Part shown: positions 36,801 to 45,194 of the stretch, piece after piece | Position numbering within the stretch: the first letter of the stretch is position 1 | How the letters are laid out: each line of letters opens with the position of its first letter | Assembly (NCBI GenBank): GCA_963846775.1 | Contig: CAWJXB010000003.1 | Location: 248,001 to 312,000 of the forward strand | Reading direction: 5' to 3' | Length of the DNA: 64,000 nt | Origin: CAVYXA01 sp963846775 | Lineage (GTDB): Bacteria > Verrucomicrobiota > Verrucomicrobiia > Chthoniobacterales > UBA10450 | Made by a program: the position numbers and the translations under genes | Notes under the pieces: generated by a model | Told to the model about the DNA's origin: nothing | Databases searched by the model: none | The model's input: only the letters and a program-made list of their open reading frames with translations

Positions 36801-37141
36801 TAAACAAACGAATTCGACGATGCCAAACTGGCTCGGCAAAGCTGAACGGCATCGAGCAATTCCGCTTCGTTGCGAACGTTCAGGATGGTCTTGAACTGCC
36901 CCGCCATCGAAGCCGTTTCCGAATCTTCCATCGTTGCGGAGGAGCGCACCGCCACCGCAGTCGCGTTCAGATGGCGGTAAGCGGCGCGAATCGATCCGAG
37001 ATCGGCATCTCGGGCCGCCGCCGTCATTACGAAACCGTCCGGCACAACGAAGCCGGCGCGGAGCAGTGCGCCGAGATTGGCCGCCTTGCCACCGACAAGC
37101 GCGACGTCGGCGCAATCCCGCAAATTTTGAATCGGGTCCAT
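33818..37141 (-). CDS. PEP-synthase/rifampin-phosphotransferase-like protein with EMC3/Oxa1-like membrane C-terminus
   Basis: 1107 residues from the ATG at 37141, coupled to the upstream stop as TGATG. Residues 1-240 are a PPDK/PEP-synthase ATP-grasp half (VGGKAANLGALLRAGF, VAVRSSATMEDSETASMAGQ, GDELFLLQARPIT). The middle ~250-680 resembles rifampin phosphotransferase (ERYGHRGVGEFDLAAPRWRE). A swivelling His domain carries GGSLSHGAIVAREMNLPAVV, His724 being the phospho-acceptor. After ~795 come membrane segments. At 820-930 a helix, an Arg/Glu-rich coiled coil (FADNARVREARRRARALEKE) and LVPIGMLLGVFILGFAWLV recall EMC3/TMCO1 (DUF106) insertases. One more helix ends the protein. The fusion is unusual; substrate unknown. 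Confidence 0.82.
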   Translation of the reverse strand: MDPIQNLRDCADVALVGGKAANLGALLRAGFVVPDGFVMTAAARDADLGSIRAAYRHLNATAVAVRSSATMEDSETASMAGQFKTILNVRNEAELLDAVQLCRASLASSNSFVYPNEVPMPLVIQSQVAADVAGVLFTQSPQNPDEMLIEAAPGLGDNVVSGRTQPDIFRVNCETGQILESRSRHEPFSLTSEQVKRLWKLGRKVASHFGIPQDIEWAISGDELFLLQARPITTSDRAAIRTNLIRAARERLSEAGCGPWVLHNLAETVPHPAPLTWSILRKFMSGAGGFGAMYRRLGFDPASTEILKLVLGKIYLDLAHAPGLFGKEFPFVYDAELLRRDANAAQLPPSLAHGSWLARFRARRQLRAAEGRIDMESVGLDQRLRQQIIPRFTEWCAAEKKRDLTCLSTEKWIALWGERERRLFDEFAPQIFFTTFIAASALRRLQDFVAEHFWDDPPETLTQLFASSGQPDETLLADAALRAVARGQSSLGEWLERYGHRGVGEFDLAAPRWREIPDALLAYAERLKNTPDPVDLHRKRTEQARQKINQLPERAARELEKRIDLARRYLVFREDGKHYLMLGYDLLRDLMLEASRRLRTDVAWLTADELADALRRGSVPQPQIDQRRREFLAEARINLPQWIDASALSSLGEPPKFESHQRYEGLPISSGLASGPVRVVESPLDKRDLGRNYVLVCPSTDPQWTPLFLNASALVLGCGGSLSHGAIVAREMNLPAVVLPDATQLLRENEEIFVDGSSGVISRKANETESDPGNASIAPAKLPPVPGKRERRGAQLRNAGFIFWGIFLLAAWSLPETWLYLPSLHILDLLLWPMVRSLGRPASVAIIGLGAVFAAALTQALFADNARVREARRRARALEKEAATLPTSSARRERLTSVARPVHLRIIGAGLVPIGMLLGVFILGFAWLVARMDQSNPLPGTPARVLARIDADFREPVTLRVSSPLRLDEFSPASRSLPPIRETLNQLAAKNQMSASERADLQRYLRHGVPPQTLTWLVRSDTPGSFPIAIILGNQRPVRHSVVFGDQSPPPFDQVIRHHPLHLIKVESVARKPAFWHFANRDISWPWIYLGAYFPIWLVARRLLRLV

Positions 37142-38586
37142 CAGTGAGTCGTGCCGGCAAAGCAACGCAGACCACCGGTCTCGCTCCCCACAAACACGTG
37201 GCCATCTGCGACCAGGGGTGAGCTGAGAGATAGGTTCCGGCGGCCCGGCTCGGTCTCGTCGTTCACGGCGTGTTTTTCGATCAACTCTCCCGTGCTGGTG
37301 TCGAGAACAACGAGGAAGCCGTCGCTGCTAACAGCGTAAAGAGAATGTCCGCTGAGCGCCGTTCCTGCCAGCACCGGGGCGTGGCTGATGGTTTGGCGCC
37401 AAATCTTGCTGCCATCTTTGAGGTCAAGGGCAACGACCGTGCCGTCGCGCACAGGACAAAATGCCTTTTCATCGCCGATCGCCATGCGCCCGAGGACCGC
37501 ATCGGGCAAATCCGTTCGCCACTGGACCTTGCCACTGACGCGGTTCATCGCCAGCACGGCACCAGCCGGATGCTGGTCGGCATTGACAAAATCGCCTCGG
37601 CCGGTACCGGCGAGCACGAGATCCTTCGCGATGGAAATCGGGCCTGTGGCGGGATACGGCGTCGAGGTTTGCCAAGACAAATCACCATTTGGACGCACGG
37701 CTACGATGGCGCTTCCGCCAACGCCGCTGCCTATATAGGTCACCCCGTCCCCTGCAATTGCCGGCGAACTTTCCGGATCGACGATGTCGCGGCGCCAAAG
37801 AACTGTTCCGTCTGAGATCCGCACACACAGGGCGTAGCCAGCTGAATCAACCGGCAGATGGTTGGCCCGTTCGATTGCCCCTGCGCCGGCGACGACGAAG
37901 TCGTCAAAAACGGCGGGCGAAGATTCGACGTGATTCTTCGGAATGTCGATTTTCCAGTGGAGTCTTCCAGTGTTGGCGTCGAGGCAAATCAAATGGCACT
38001 CGGAATCGAAATGAAGTCCTTCACCGATGATGAGATATTTTCCATTAGCTGTCAGGACAGGTGAACTGAACACGCCTTTGAGGTCTTGATTGTTGATCTT
38101 TGCCACCTGCCAGATTGGCCGGCCGGTCGCGGCATCGAGGCAAAAAATCGAACCAAAAGTGCCGCCGACGTCGATGATGCATGATGCTCCATAAAGACGG
38201 CCATCTTTCAGGGTTGGTGTCGAAAGAAAGGAAGCGCCAGGCTGCTTAAATTCCCAGAGTAGCCGAAGGCGGCCTGGTTCGCCTTTTGCCGACAGTTGTC
38301 CGTTTTGGGTGAGCTCCTCGCTACGAATCGCGTTCAGGGCGACCTGCGCCCAATCGATTTGTGGATGCGAACGAACACGCATCTGATTGGTAACAACAAA
38401 CAGTCCCCAACTTGCCGTCAAAATGGCGCAAATTATGAGCGCTGCGCGCCAGGAGCGAAGGGAGCCGCGAAGCCATTGAAATGGCCGAAGTAAAACGATT
38501 AGAAACGGGCTGGCGCCGGCAACAATCGTGGAAAACACGGATGTTCCAGCCTGCACAAGAATCGGAACAAGCGCGACCGTGGTCAT
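37141..38586 (-). CDS. Membrane-anchored PQQ-type beta-propeller (BamB-like)
   Basis: 481 residues. Two N-terminal hydrophobic segments (STIVAGASPFLIVLLRPF; AALIICAILTASWGLFVV) anchor a seven- to eight-bladed propeller built of PQQ-like repeats. Examples are IFCLDAATGRPIWQVAKIN, LICLDANTGRLHWKIDIP, LCVRISDGTVLWRRDIVD, LAMNRVSGKVQWRTDLP, VALDLKDGSKIWRQTI and LVVLDTSTGELIEKHAV. There are no obvious PQQ or catalytic ligands, so it is likely a binding or scaffold protein like BamB rather than a dehydrogenase. Its stop overlaps the start of the PEP-synthase/EMC3-like gene (TGATG), which argues that the two products function together at the membrane. Confidence 0.87.
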   Translation of the reverse strand: MTTVALVPILVQAGTSVFSTIVAGASPFLIVLLRPFQWLRGSLRSWRAALIICAILTASWGLFVVTNQMRVRSHPQIDWAQVALNAIRSEELTQNGQLSAKGEPGRLRLLWEFKQPGASFLSTPTLKDGRLYGASCIIDVGGTFGSIFCLDAATGRPIWQVAKINNQDLKGVFSSPVLTANGKYLIIGEGLHFDSECHLICLDANTGRLHWKIDIPKNHVESSPAVFDDFVVAGAGAIERANHLPVDSAGYALCVRISDGTVLWRRDIVDPESSPAIAGDGVTYIGSGVGGSAIVAVRPNGDLSWQTSTPYPATGPISIAKDLVLAGTGRGDFVNADQHPAGAVLAMNRVSGKVQWRTDLPDAVLGRMAIGDEKAFCPVRDGTVVALDLKDGSKIWRQTISHAPVLAGTALSGHSLYAVSSDGFLVVLDTSTGELIEKHAVNDETEPGRRNLSLSSPLVADGHVFVGSETGGLRCFAGTTH

Positions 38587-38846
38587 GGCAGATTAGCCTC
38601 TGGCGATTTCATTACATTTTCTGAGCGAACCGTGTGCCATTAGCCACGATTTCGCTCCCCGAGCAGCCGCGTTGTGTGATCAAGTCGGGCCGCCCGCCGA
38701 GTTTTGCGCGGTTGCTCGCAGCGAACCCGGCGTTATGCCCCCTGATCTCGAATGTCTCTCCGGGATACCCTGGGGTCGGGCAGATACGTTGTCTTGAGGG
38801 AAAGGTCGGTTGACGCAATCACTGGCAGGCGCATCTTAGTCACCTT

Positions 38847-40559
38847 TTGGATCGCCACTCGCAAACGACCGAACGCACGATCCTCAGGCTGCTTTTGGGT
38901 GCGCTCGGCGGGATAATACTTGTGGTGGCGATTGGAATCGGCGGCTACCGGTTTTATCAGCAATGGGAATCAAGCCGGCAGGTCAGGCGAGCAGAAGCTT
39001 ATCTTAAGGGCGGCGCAGTACGGTCAGCGGCCCTGGCTGCTCGGCGCGCATTCGAGTTGAAGCCGTCAAATGCCGAGGCGTGCCGCGTCCTGGCTGGGAT
39101 CGCCGAACGCGACGGCCAACCGGAAGCAATCCAGTGGCGACAGGCCGCGGCCGCGGCCAGGCCGGGATCGATCGATGACGCCGTTGCGCTCGCCAGGACG
39201 GCCTTGCGGTTCAACAAGATTGCAGTGGCTGAGACGGCGCTGGCCAAATTGGGTGGCACTGCGGATGAAGCCGCCATCTATCACGAGGTCTCAGCCCAGC
39301 TGGCCGTTACTAAAAAGGATCCGGTGGCTGCGGAACGACACTATGGTGAAGCGGTCAAACTCGATCCCGCGAATCGAACCTACCAGCTCAATCTGGCGGT
39401 TTTTCAGTTGCAATCGAAGTCGCCGGAAGTCCGGGCGAAAGCTTCCGAGCTTTTACAAATACTTGAGAAGGATGAAACACTGCGGGTGCAGGCGGCACGT
39501 GCCCTGCGTGATGATGCGGTCCGACGCCGAGACGTGCCGGCTCTTCTGGAGATCACCGCACTTTTGCACAGTTATCCGGAGGCAACATTTCGCGACCGGA
39601 TTTCTTACGTCCAGCTTCTTCATCTGCTGGATCGTCCGGAGTTCGCGGGGACGCTGACCGAGTTGCAAAACGAGGCCGCCGCAGATTCGAGCAAGTTGAC
39701 CGAGCTGCTGGAGTGGATGAGCGCCAATCAACTGGCGCTGCTGGCAATTCATTGGATCAAAGAACTGCCGGCCGAGATGGTGAAGAAGCGACCCGTGCCA
39801 GCGGCGGTGGCCGATTGCTACATGGCGGCGAGCGATTGGGATGGCCTCCTCCAATGGTGCCAGAAGACCAATTGGGGAGACCTGAAATTCCTTAGCCATG
39901 CTTACCTTTCTCGAGCGCTGCGCGAGCAAGGCGATAATCTTGGCTCCAAATCAGAATGGAATATGGCCTTAAAGGAAGCCGGTTCTGATGGTCGGCGGAT
40001 CTATTCTCTCCAACAAAGCACGGCCAAGTGGGGTTGGCAGACTGAAGCAGAAGAGCTTCTCTGGATCTTGGCGAATGATCCGGACAGGCAAAACGAGGCC
40101 TTAGCCGCACTTTACCAATTTTACTTCGACAAAGGCGACACCGGCAATCTTTACCGGGTGGCATCACGGGCTTGCCAAATGCGGCCTAACGATGAAGCGG
40201 CGCAAAACAACCTGGCGCAACTATCGCTCTTATTGAAGGTGGATATGGATCACGCCCACGAATTAGCGAAGCGGCTTTACCAAAAGGATTCCCGGAACCC
40301 GGTTCTGGCATCGACCTATGGATTCTCGCTCTACGAAAAGGGACGTTATCAACAGGCGGTGCAGGCAATGGACCAACTGAATCCGGCAGACCTGGCCCGA
40401 CCTGCCATCGCGGCGTATTATGGCATTTTTCTCGCCGCCGCTGGTAACAAGTCGAAAGCAGCCGAGTATCTGAGAATTGGAGCAGGGGCGCCGCTGCTTC
40501 CGGAAGAGAAAACACTCCTGCAATCCGCTCAGGAAAAGATCGAGAACGGAAGTCCGTAG
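38847..40559 (+). CDS. Membrane-anchored TPR-repeat protein
   Basis: 570 residues from a TTG at 38847; no better start is available before the membrane helix. A single N-terminal helix (RLLLGALGGIILVVAIGIGG) is followed by helical repeats with the TPR pattern. Examples are AAEYLRIGAG near the end, AYLKGGAVRSAALAARRAFE, AERHYGEAVKLDPANRTYQL and LYQKDSRNPVLASTYGFSLY. The soluble part is probably periplasmic and protein-binding. It is divergent from the PQQ-propeller gene across a 260-bp spacer (38587-38846) with no recognisable feature, and convergent with paralog B of the spermidine-synthase-like proteins. Confidence 0.85.
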   Translation: MDRHSQTTERTILRLLLGALGGIILVVAIGIGGYRFYQQWESSRQVRRAEAYLKGGAVRSAALAARRAFELKPSNAEACRVLAGIAERDGQPEAIQWRQAAAAARPGSIDDAVALARTALRFNKIAVAETALAKLGGTADEAAIYHEVSAQLAVTKKDPVAAERHYGEAVKLDPANRTYQLNLAVFQLQSKSPEVRAKASELLQILEKDETLRVQAARALRDDAVRRRDVPALLEITALLHSYPEATFRDRISYVQLLHLLDRPEFAGTLTELQNEAAADSSKLTELLEWMSANQLALLAIHWIKELPAEMVKKRPVPAAVADCYMAASDWDGLLQWCQKTNWGDLKFLSHAYLSRALREQGDNLGSKSEWNMALKEAGSDGRRIYSLQQSTAKWGWQTEAEELLWILANDPDRQNEALAALYQFYFDKGDTGNLYRVASRACQMRPNDEAAQNNLAQLSLLLKVDMDHAHELAKRLYQKDSRNPVLASTYGFSLYEKGRYQQAVQAMDQLNPADLARPAIAAYYGIFLAAAGNKSKAAEYLRIGAGAPLLPEEKTLLQSAQEKIENGSP

Positions 40560-40599
40560 TTTCTCGCGTTGCCCCTGTCGGCGCCACCTCGCTGCGTAC

Positions 40600-40689
40600 G
40601 TGTTTAGCGCCAAAGGCGCTATCTCATGACAGCCTGGGGCATCACCCCAGGATTCGAATGATGCGTGAACCGAGCGCTGAAAGCGCGAA
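40600..40689. repeat. Short REP-like palindromes between convergent genes
   Basis: The spacer between the TPR gene and paralog B contains TTAGCGCCAAAGGCGCTAT, CCTGGGGCATCACCCCAGG and a GCGCTGAAAGCGC hairpin. These match the style of the clusters at 20105-20355 and 30042-30600. One of these hairpins may end transcription of the two convergent genes; none has a T-tract. Confidence 0.55.
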
Positions 40690-43600
40690 TCAAAATACAG
40701 GCGGCGAAGCGCTACTAGCCGGCAACACCGCCTCGAGATGCGAAGGTTGTTCCGCCATGAATTCCCTAAGGTCGCGCTCTGCCTGGGCCAGGCGGGGATC
40801 CTTGATCGCGCCGTAGGAGGCAGCGCGCGCTTGGAGAAAGGCGGCCTCCCAGGGGACATAGGGTTCCAGGGCCTCAATAACGGGGAGGCAGTATTTACCG
40901 TATTGACCTTTGTCCAGCTTTATCCCGCAGCGAAGCAAAACGATCAGGCGGGAGTTGTCGCGGTTGTAAATAATGAATGGGTTGCGGAGCTCTTCATAAA
41001 TTCGCAACACTGCAAGATCATTAGGGGTCTGCTCGGCAATCAGCTGCGTAAGAACCAGGGTGCGCTCCATCAGCTCGTTCTTGATCCAGGGGTCGGTGTG
41101 AAAACGTTGCAATATCTTTTCAACCAGATCGGTTGCCTCTTCGAGCTTGCCACGGCTCAAGAGTAGCCTGGCCAAAACCATGTCGGCCTCGGCCGGCAAC
41201 GATTCTCTCAGCTTTTCAATATAAGCGTCCGCCTCGGGGTCGCCTTCACTTGCGGTGCACTCGGCCACCATTAAAAGTTCATTCAAATCGCACGGCTCGC
41301 GCGGATATCTTCGCCATAAGGAAAGAGCGTTCGTCAGATCGTTTTTCATGTAGGCGCTATAGGCAGCGACCCGATTTTGGGACATCGCGGACGGATACTC
41401 TGCCGGATTCGGCGTTTCGCCAGAGCCGAGCAGCATCGACATGCGAGCAAGATCGACATCAGGCCAATCAACGTCGCCGCTCGAAATAGGAAGCCGGTTA
41501 GAATGCGTTAGGGCGGCCATGACCCGAAATGACGAGATGCTGAAACCGTTTTGAAGATCGACATTTCGAGCGAACGCGAATTCCAACACCGTGCGGTCGT
41601 CGGTGTTCAGTCGGGCCTGGGGCCCTTGAAGACGTTTGGCCACAGAATCGTCGGCGATAAAATGAGCGAGAAAACCTTCAAGATTGGTGATCCCCCAGAC
41701 GTGGCGAAGAGCGTTCTGGAACGGCTCCTCGGCAATGCGCCGGCGTAGTTCATTAGCATCGTAGTTGCGCGGGCCATCGGTGCCGATCAGAAGCAAGTCG
41801 CCATTCTGGGTCTGCCATGTCTCGACGTTGGGAAAAACCGAGCCCAATGTGGAATAGACCGTCTGGATGGTGCGGTCGTCGATTTCGTAGGCCTGCACCC
41901 ATTGCGCGAACATCCCCCCTGCGTTCAGGCGCCGCGCCACTGCTTCGTAGTATTCGCGTGTAAACAAACTGGCGATGCCGGCGCGGTAAGGATTCGAAGG
42001 CTCCGAGACGATCAAATCGTATTTGTCGCGGCCAACCATCAGCATTTCGCGCGCGTCGCCCAGGATCACGTGCAGCTTCGGGTTGGCCAGCGCGGCATGA
42101 TTCATCGGCCCGCATTGCTGGGCCACGCGAAGAATGGCGGGCTCAAGTTCGAACACATCCACACATTCCATCGAAGGCACAGCCGCCAGCCATCCCGCCG
42201 TGCTGCCGGTGCCCAATCCGATCACCAGCGCTCGTGTCGGGTGAGGATGAAGCGCGGCCACGATCAAGGCGCTCATGATTTGCGTGCCGGCATCGAGCTT
42301 GAGACCGCCGTCGCATTTCCCGTTGATGATGAAGTTCAAGTTATTTCGCGTGGAAAGGGCCACGCTGCTCTCCACTCCGTCCGTGTCCCACAAAATTTCG
42401 CGACGGATCGTGTTCATCAGGTCATGAAACTCGGTCTTCGAGCCGCTGAATTTGGCGAGCCGGCCAACGCCAATCTGGCTGTGACGCCAAAATGCGGTTG
42501 GTCCCCTGGCTCCGAGCAAAGCGAGCGCAACCACGACAGTAGTGAGAGCCGGGAGCAATCCCAAAAAATTGAACCGGCGACACAGTTCGATGATCGTTGC
42601 TGTGATCACCAATACGCCTAACAATACGATTACCAGCCTCCAGACTCCAGGCGCCGAGAAGGCGGGTAAAAATCCGAAACCGCCCGCGAGTGAGCCCGCA
42701 ATCGCGCCTACAGTGTTCCAAGCGTAAGCCATCCCGGTTTGGGCTCCGACATGTGCCCGTCCTTTGCCGAGCAGGGCGATCAGCATTGGAAACTGAATTC
42801 CTGAGATAATCGCGGCGGGCAGAACGACGATGGCGCAAATCATGGTCCACCCCGCGACAAAGCCATGAAAGCCGAGCACCCCGAGTGGGCGCAGCAACAT
42901 GGCAACGAGAGCGACCCGATCGCCCAACGCGTAAGGAGCGGCGAGGCAAAACGCCTCCAACGCGCTGACAAAAGCGAAACCGCTCAGTGTAATTGGCCGT
43001 CCGCCGAACCAGATGGCATAAATGAGGCCGCCCAGGCCGATCCCAAAGAGCGCGACTGCCAGGATCAGACCGAAGGTAAATGTCGACCCGCCTAACAAGG
43101 AACCGAGCATGCGGTACCACACAATTTCCATGAGCAGAAACGCGAATCCGGCCACGGCCGAGGCGAGATAGACAAACAACGCCGGAGCCGATGCTCCCTC
43201 CGGGAGTGGCTCTTGCGTGCCCGGCTTCGTAATCGGCAATGTTTTCGACATCGAAAATGCCGCCAGGGCCACTCCAATATTGAGCATGGCCGCAAGCGTG
43301 AGAGTGAACCGATTGCCTAACGTTTCGAAAAGATAGAACGTGGCGATCGTCACGCCCGTCATTGCACCAAGCGTGTTGGCTCCGTACAACAACGCGACCG
43401 GCCGGCGGTTTGTGTCGTCGGGATCGACCACCGCGCGCGCGACTGCCGGAAGCGTGCCTCCCATGAGGAAAGTGGGAACACCGATTACCAGCGCGGACAT
43501 CACCAATCGGATCACGGTTCCCACGCCCAAGCCCATCGTGAGCGTCCCGCCAAGCGACAAATAAATGTGGCGCATCACCCAAAGCAGGATCGGGCTTACC

Positions 43601-43854
43601 GCCGCAGTTGCGGCAATGAAAAGCTCGAGCCGGGCGTAAAACTCGAGGGGGCGTTCCTTCGACTCGGATCGCTGTCCCAGGATCACGCTACCAAAGCCAA
43701 GGCCGCCCATGAAGATGGCCAGCACGGCTGCGGTCGCCGCGGTCGATGCGCCGAAAAACAGCCGAAATTCCCGTAGCCACGCCATTTGATAAATGAGCGC
43801 GCAAAGCCCGGAGAAAAAAAAGAGCGGAGCAACGCGAAGCGAACGGGAACCCAT
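40690..43854 (-). CDS. Fused MFS-like membrane / spermidine-synthase-like protein, paralog B
   Basis: 1054 residues from the ATG at 43854; a TTG-type start 20 codons upstream is less likely. It is collinear with paralog A over its whole length: GLCALIYQMAWLREFRLFFG near the N-terminus, PTFLMGGTLPAVARAV, VIGLGTGSTAGWLAAVPSME at ~544, and VSEPSNPYRAGIASLFTREY at ~617. The TPR-like C-terminal tail is also shared. As in paralog A the aminopropyltransferase acid motif is replaced by SEPSNP. The two paralogs face each other 6.9 kb apart across the TPR/PQQ/PEP-EMC3-like genes, which suggests duplication with recruitment of partners. Enzymatic role unproven. Confidence 0.85.
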   Translation of the reverse strand: MGSRSLRVAPLFFFSGLCALIYQMAWLREFRLFFGASTAATAAVLAIFMGGLGFGSVILGQRSESKERPLEFYARLELFIAATAAVSPILLWVMRHIYLSLGGTLTMGLGVGTVIRLVMSALVIGVPTFLMGGTLPAVARAVVDPDDTNRRPVALLYGANTLGAMTGVTIATFYLFETLGNRFTLTLAAMLNIGVALAAFSMSKTLPITKPGTQEPLPEGASAPALFVYLASAVAGFAFLLMEIVWYRMLGSLLGGSTFTFGLILAVALFGIGLGGLIYAIWFGGRPITLSGFAFVSALEAFCLAAPYALGDRVALVAMLLRPLGVLGFHGFVAGWTMICAIVVLPAAIISGIQFPMLIALLGKGRAHVGAQTGMAYAWNTVGAIAGSLAGGFGFLPAFSAPGVWRLVIVLLGVLVITATIIELCRRFNFLGLLPALTTVVVALALLGARGPTAFWRHSQIGVGRLAKFSGSKTEFHDLMNTIRREILWDTDGVESSVALSTRNNLNFIINGKCDGGLKLDAGTQIMSALIVAALHPHPTRALVIGLGTGSTAGWLAAVPSMECVDVFELEPAILRVAQQCGPMNHAALANPKLHVILGDAREMLMVGRDKYDLIVSEPSNPYRAGIASLFTREYYEAVARRLNAGGMFAQWVQAYEIDDRTIQTVYSTLGSVFPNVETWQTQNGDLLLIGTDGPRNYDANELRRRIAEEPFQNALRHVWGITNLEGFLAHFIADDSVAKRLQGPQARLNTDDRTVLEFAFARNVDLQNGFSISSFRVMAALTHSNRLPISSGDVDWPDVDLARMSMLLGSGETPNPAEYPSAMSQNRVAAYSAYMKNDLTNALSLWRRYPREPCDLNELLMVAECTASEGDPEADAYIEKLRESLPAEADMVLARLLLSRGKLEEATDLVEKILQRFHTDPWIKNELMERTLVLTQLIAEQTPNDLAVLRIYEELRNPFIIYNRDNSRLIVLLRCGIKLDKGQYGKYCLPVIEALEPYVPWEAAFLQARAASYGAIKDPRLAQAERDLREFMAEQPSHLEAVLPASSASPPVF

Positions 43855-44018
43855 TGAGTATTTTTTATGGAAAAGGCGACGGTGGCAGCAATGGCATCGG
43901 TTCGCATCGAGCATACCACATACCGGGAGAACCGAAACGCGTGAAGCGGACGCGCCGCGCCGTGAAAGTTGCTCACCTGGCCGCGCTGCACTGGGGCGCG
44001 GCGACTAGCGCCAGCAGT

Positions 44019-44049
44019 AAAAAAAGGGCAGGCCGTCAAGGCCTGCCCC
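44019..44049 (-). terminator. Intrinsic terminator after the PEP-CTERM gene
   Basis: On the minus strand GGGCAGGCC / GGCCTGCCC pair around a TTGAC loop and run into TTTTTTT (plus-strand A-tract 44019-44025). The hairpin starts 22 bp after the stop of the PEP-CTERM gene. It also separates that gene from paralog B downstream, supporting independent expression. Confidence 0.93.
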
Positions 44050-44071
44050 ATCAACCAATAGGAAGCTACAA

Positions 44072-44911
44072 TCAGCGCAAACGATTACGTGCTACGATCA
44101 GTCGTTTTCGTTTCCTCGCCTGCTGCACATGAAACACCAGCGCGAAAACGAAAGCCGCGATGCCGGCAAAATAAGTCGGCGGTTCAGGTATCGCCGGGAT
44201 TCCATTCCCCGCCGAAACCAGAAAGTATGGATCACTGTTGGGACGCTCTCCCCTTGTTTGATCCGCATAGAGAACGAATCCGCTGATTGGCGTGTTTTGA
44301 AGGTTAAGGTTGGCGAAAAGCTGCGTGAAGCTCAGGTCCCAGACATCTGAAAATCCTTTGCCGCCTTTTCCGCCGGGCACAACACTTAAGGCAGACCAAA
44401 TGTCAGTAGGTAATGCGTTGGCAAGAATGGTGTTGTTCGCACCCAGGAGCAAGATGCCGGGTTCTACTTTGTCGGATTTGAAAAATGTATCGTTCGCGCC
44501 TAGATCGAAATCTTCAAGTCTGAGCGTCAGGCTGAATGGGTCCACCAGGGTGTTATATTGGACTCGCAGACCCGTGGTTTGAACTTGATGCTGAGCATCG
44601 GAATACAAGCCGAGCCCGAAATGGGTCAGGTTCCCGTTTGGCTGCGAGTATGAAACGCCGAGTCCGTCATCGAATTCTACGCCACGGTTGACTTGAGGGC
44701 TGCCGCCCGAGCCATTACCGGTTGAGAGATCCAGGCCCTGTACGGCATAGATGGAGAAATTAGCTCCTGATGGGGTGTAGGGATTTCCAAGGAGGGTTAC
44801 GACGGCATTGGCGCTGGAGGCGGCAACAAAGAGCAATGCGGCGAGCAGGGCGGGCAAGGCATTTGAGCGGGGGAGCAACGGATAAGATTTTTCGGCGCTG
44901 AATGGTCTCAT
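44072..44911 (-). CDS. PEP-CTERM sorted exoprotein
   Basis: 279 residues from the ATG at 44911; 18 residues of upstream frame are rejected. A signal peptide (LPALLAALLFVAASSANA) is followed by a beta-rich, Asn/Gly/Thr-rich domain. The C-terminus is a textbook PEP-CTERM signal: IPEPPTYFAGIAAFVFALVF, a hydrophobic helix, then a basic tail (QQARKRKRL). Such proteins are cleaved by an exosortase (XrtA/EpsH type) and exported to the surface or exopolysaccharide; no exosortase is in the window. It is monocistronic, with a strong terminator. Confidence 0.9.
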   Translation of the reverse strand: MRPFSAEKSYPLLPRSNALPALLAALLFVAASSANAVVTLLGNPYTPSGANFSIYAVQGLDLSTGNGSGGSPQVNRGVEFDDGLGVSYSQPNGNLTHFGLGLYSDAQHQVQTTGLRVQYNTLVDPFSLTLRLEDFDLGANDTFFKSDKVEPGILLLGANNTILANALPTDIWSALSVVPGGKGGKGFSDVWDLSFTQLFANLNLQNTPISGFVLYADQTRGERPNSDPYFLVSAGNGIPAIPEPPTYFAGIAAFVFALVFHVQQARKRKRLIVARNRLR

Positions 44912-45045
44912 ATAGGTTATTGATCTATATTTACCATAATTGTCATACTCGCGTCGCAGCGTCAATCAAAATCCGGGGCTGCTGCATGATTTGTCGCCCG
45001 TGGACAGCTCTATTCCATCGTCAAGGAGCCAGTCAAGAAAGAATG

Positions 45046-45177
45046 GGCAGTGTCCTGAATTCCCCTGACCGGCTCCGAAAGCTTTCGGAGTCCGCCTCTC
45101 CCACTGGGAGAGGGTAGGGTGAGGGCTCTCCCTTTCTCACTGTCGCAAGTTGATTTTGGGGACAGTGCCCTGAATTC
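45046..45177. repeat. Short element bounded by direct repeats
   Basis: GGCAGTGTCCTGAATTC (about 45046-45062) recurs as GACAGTGCCCTGAATTC (45161-45177). Between them lie CTCCGAAAGCTTTCGGAG (a perfect palindrome) and CCTCTCCCACTGGGAGAGGG, both reminiscent of the core palindromes of the MITE family but without its termini. No ORF is supported in the 44966-45194 gap. Confidence 0.45.
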
Positions 45178-45194
45178 TGAAACCTTGACAATCC

